A stretch of DNA of 64,000 bases from Albifimbria verrucaria (lineage: Eukaryota; Ascomycota; Sordariomycetes; Hypocreales; Stachybotryaceae), in NCBI GenBank assembly GCA_020081605.1, contig JAHREC010000018.1:1364001-1428000 (forward strand), read 5' to 3'. A program made the translations under genes and the position numbers. Within the stretch, counting starts at the first letter, position 1; every line of letters begins with the position of its first letter. The notes under the pieces were generated by a model. That model was given only the letters and a program-made list of their open reading frames with translations, ran no database searches and was not told where the DNA came from. Below, one piece after another: positions 61,376-64,000 of this stretch.

Positions 61376-62622
61376 GGTGAAATATAGTTCACACCCACGC
61401 GTACAAGTTACAGAGAATGCATAGGATTGTCTTGATTGGCATTGTAGCATCAAGCTTTATATAACTTTGCGCATCACCACTACAATCGAAATCAATAGAT
61501 TGAGTCCATAAATATAAGGAGGATGAATAAAATGCCTAATTCTACTAATGTCACCGGACAATGAAGATCCGTTGGCACGAATTCTCACATGCCAGGTTTT
61601 GGGAGAAGCAGTGGCTGCAGATCTCAAGCTGTTAAAATCAAGAATACTTGGATATGCTCTTCCCTACTAGTCTAACTCCTCTCTGACCGGGTCCTCATGT
61701 ATCAATTTTGCAATGCGGCCTCTCGGTTCAAATCAACAAGAGGTTGACGTCGTTCTCTTTCGGAACGTCACATAAGAGAACATCAAAGGTTGTGACATAT
61801 CATGCAGGTAATTTAGCCAGAATGCAAGACTGTTACCTGGGTACAGCCGCATCGTGTGTGAGCAATTCGTTTTGCAACCCGCATGTAGCCGTGCGTAGGT
61901 TTGCTAAATGGTGGTCAACATATGATGGGATGAGTTAGAACCTATCCTTGGGTTGTGGGAGTTCCTCAACGCCCCACACCATCCCTCCCACTTCGTGCAT
62001 GGTAAAGGGAGGAACAGGGAGGGTGTGGGAAAAGAAACGGTGCGGAGAAATCTTACAATCTCGGGTCAGATGTGTTGACTGGGGCCTGGTATGATACGAT
62101 ACTTCATAGGGCGAGTAAACAATCATCCGGCCTGTCAGCAGCTTGCATACAGAACAAGGCGTTCGTAACGACGACCCACGTACGAACGAATCCTTAGCTG
62201 AGGTGAATGTGGTCCCACACCACACGGATACTCTTGCTAGATTTAGTCTGGCCTAAGTATCAGAAGCGCCACACTTGCGCTTTGTGCCAGGCTCCTGTGA
62301 TGAGCATCGGCGGTAAAGTTTGCACTCGACCATAAGGCAGCATTGATCATCAATGAGTACAGCAGGCAGCCCTGTCAATGACCTTGGATAATAATTATTT
62401 AGGCTAAATAGATTATGTTGGCCACATGGTTCGAGATCTAAGCCGTGGTATGCCTGCTGGGGTCGCAACATCGGGATGGAGATCATCTCGATACCGAGGC
62501 AAATAGTCCGAGGTTGAGAAATAGCAATCATGTTCCATTTCACCATTCGCAATCATCAGCAATTTCCATGAATTGGCTCAGCCTAGATATCTTCACACAT
62601 TCTTTACCAGGGCTAAGCAGAC
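61376..62622. other. Intergenic region between divergent GH28 and GH43 genes
   Basis: This 1.25 kb should hold both promoters. Frames of 76-99 codons (61708-62552) show no family. The sequence CCTCCCTTTACCA and its near complement around 61976-62010 form a short inverted pair. I make no stronger call. Confidence 0.45.
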
Positions 62623-64000
62623 ATGTCAATTATCGAAAACCCAGTGCTACCAGGATTTTATCCTGACCCGTCCGTCATCCGTGTTGATGAGACGTACTAT
62701 CTAATTAACTCGTCTTTCCATGTGTTTCCTGGGTTGCCGATTCATGCCTCTACGGACCTGATCAACTGGTCTCTCATCGGTAAGTGGTATTGAATGTGCT
62801 TGGTCTTTTTACTCCTGGCTCAACCTTGACTGTCTGCTAATTTGATGGGTGCACTTTGGTGGTGTAGGTCACGCCATTAATAGGCCGGAACAGCTAAGCC
62901 TACGAGGCGCTACATCCAAAGTGAATAGTATTGAACGTAAAGAAGTTTTTACCGGTGGACTGTATGCCCCAACTATACGGTTCCACGATGGCGTTTTTAC
63001 ATTGTATGCACGAACCTAACTGGCAACGCGTCAATGCGTCCTGACGAGGACTTCCAACCTCAAAACTTTCTCATTATCTGCAACGACTTGACAGACCCGA
63101 GCTCATATAGTGACCCTATCAATTTTGAGTTCTACGGAATTGATCCAAGCCTGCTGTTTGACGACGATGGCAAGGTGTATCTGCAAGGCAGCTTTATACA
63201 TGGATATTCTAAGAAACCCGCTACCGTTATCCGGCAGGCAGAAATCAACATCCAAACTGGCGAGCTCCTCTCTGAGACCCGTGATATCTGGCAAGGGTCG
63301 GGACATCACGTCCCTGAAGGGCCACGTAAGTGTCAACCACGGTTATTTGGCTTATTCCCTCATTTACAGTTTAACAATATGGCTAAACTTCGAGGCAATA
63401 TAGACATTTACAAAAAGGATGGCATATATTGGCTCTTAATTGCTGAGGGAGGAACGCACCGACGCCACAAGGTAACTATGGCCAGCTCGACACATGTATG
63501 GGGCCCTTACGAGGGCTACAATCAGAATCCGGTGCTTACTGGAAGGGATGGTAGTCCTGTCACATGTGTTGGGCATGCAGACCTGGTGCAGGACACGGCC
63601 GGCGAATGGTGGGCATTCATGCTAGCTCGTCGCGAGTTTGAGGCTTCATATCCCATAGGACGTGAAACATTCATAGTTCCTGTGGAGTGGACTGCGGGAA
63701 GTTTCCCCAATTTGAATCAGCTGAACTCAGCCTGAGCTTGCCTTCGCGTCGTGTTGCAACGAAGGCTAATACGAGAACTCAGCACCAAGTGGCGCTGTCA
63801 TCGATGCATACCATATACCTGAGGAATCCAGAGTTGGGGAAATACAAACGTGGGCATGACGAGCAGTCTCTGATCCTTCAGTCAAGTACATATGATCTGG
63901 ATTCCCAGAGTGAAAGCCCTTCATTCATTGGACAGCGCCAAACCAGCCTTGAATCAAAGGCGCAATCAGAGGTAGATTTGGTTACCTGCCCAGACAGTGG
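62623..64000 (+). CDS. GH43 glycosidase (beta-xylosidase / alpha-arabinofuranosidase type), 3' end outside window
   Basis: Five-bladed beta-propeller hydrolase. ATG 62623 starts MSIIENPVLPGFYPDPSVIRV, with the catalytic base Asp in YPDPS. No signal peptide is seen, so the enzyme may be intracellular. Intron 1 is 62780-62867. A frame break at run 62994-62998 (TTTTT), repaired by one T, gives VFYIVCTN. The middle Asp is in GIDPSLLFDDDGKVYLQG. Intron 2 (63326-63403) brings the catalytic Glu into [42 protein letters not shown] and PIGRETFIVPVEW follow. Another one-base break near 63718-63722 allows the C-terminal region to continue to the window end, where the jelly-roll domain is expected. Confidence 0.88.

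Overview
The window is filamentous-ascomycete nuclear DNA. Short introns (about 50-100 bases) have GTAAGT-type donors and a CTAAC-like branch site just before the acceptor. Typical Pezizomycotina families occur throughout: HET, Clr5, Zn2Cys6 regulators, CreC, CreD and a VIVID/ENVOY LOV photoreceptor. The ENVOY-like protein and the overall gene content fit the Sordariomycetes, most likely Hypocreales. Genus cannot be settled from the sequence alone.

Left part, 1-22.9 kb, mostly conserved genes separated by long intergenic stretches. In order: an SMC5/6 SUMO ligase Nse2 (cut by the window start), an ENVOY/VIVID blue-light receptor, an Fpg-type DNA glycosylase, a Clr5-domain protein, a Slm1-like BAR/PH protein, a CreD/Rod1-like arrestin adaptor and an M28 aminopeptidase.

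Middle-left, 24.6-37.2 kb, looks like a small accessory cluster. It holds a Zn2Cys6 regulator, an old-yellow-enzyme oxidoreductase, a short-chain dehydrogenase, a DHA2 MFS transporter and a DUF829/TMEM53-like protein, followed by a HET-domain protein.

Middle-right, 38.5-46.1 kb, is housekeeping: the WD40 catabolite-repression protein CreC, a small putative membrane protein, the mitochondrial Rho GTPase Gem1/Miro and the mRNA cap methyltransferase Abd1.

Right part, 47.6-64 kb, is rich in secreted and nutrient-acquisition functions: a DHA1 MFS transporter, a GH12 endoglucanase, a secreted tyrosinase, an intron-containing tRNA-Trp candidate, an M20 carboxypeptidase, a methyltransferase remnant, a second Zn2Cys6 regulator, a GH28 pectinase and a GH43 glycosidase (cut by the window end).

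The most important technical observation is that many conserved genes are interrupted by single-base frame breaks. Nearly all of these are repaired by adding one base to a short homopolymer, usually C/G. This points to homopolymer undercalls in the assembly rather than to wholesale pseudogenization. I could follow the breaks in at least 14 genes, while six other multi-kilobase or intron-containing genes are intact. The gene spans below run across such breaks, and each is stated.
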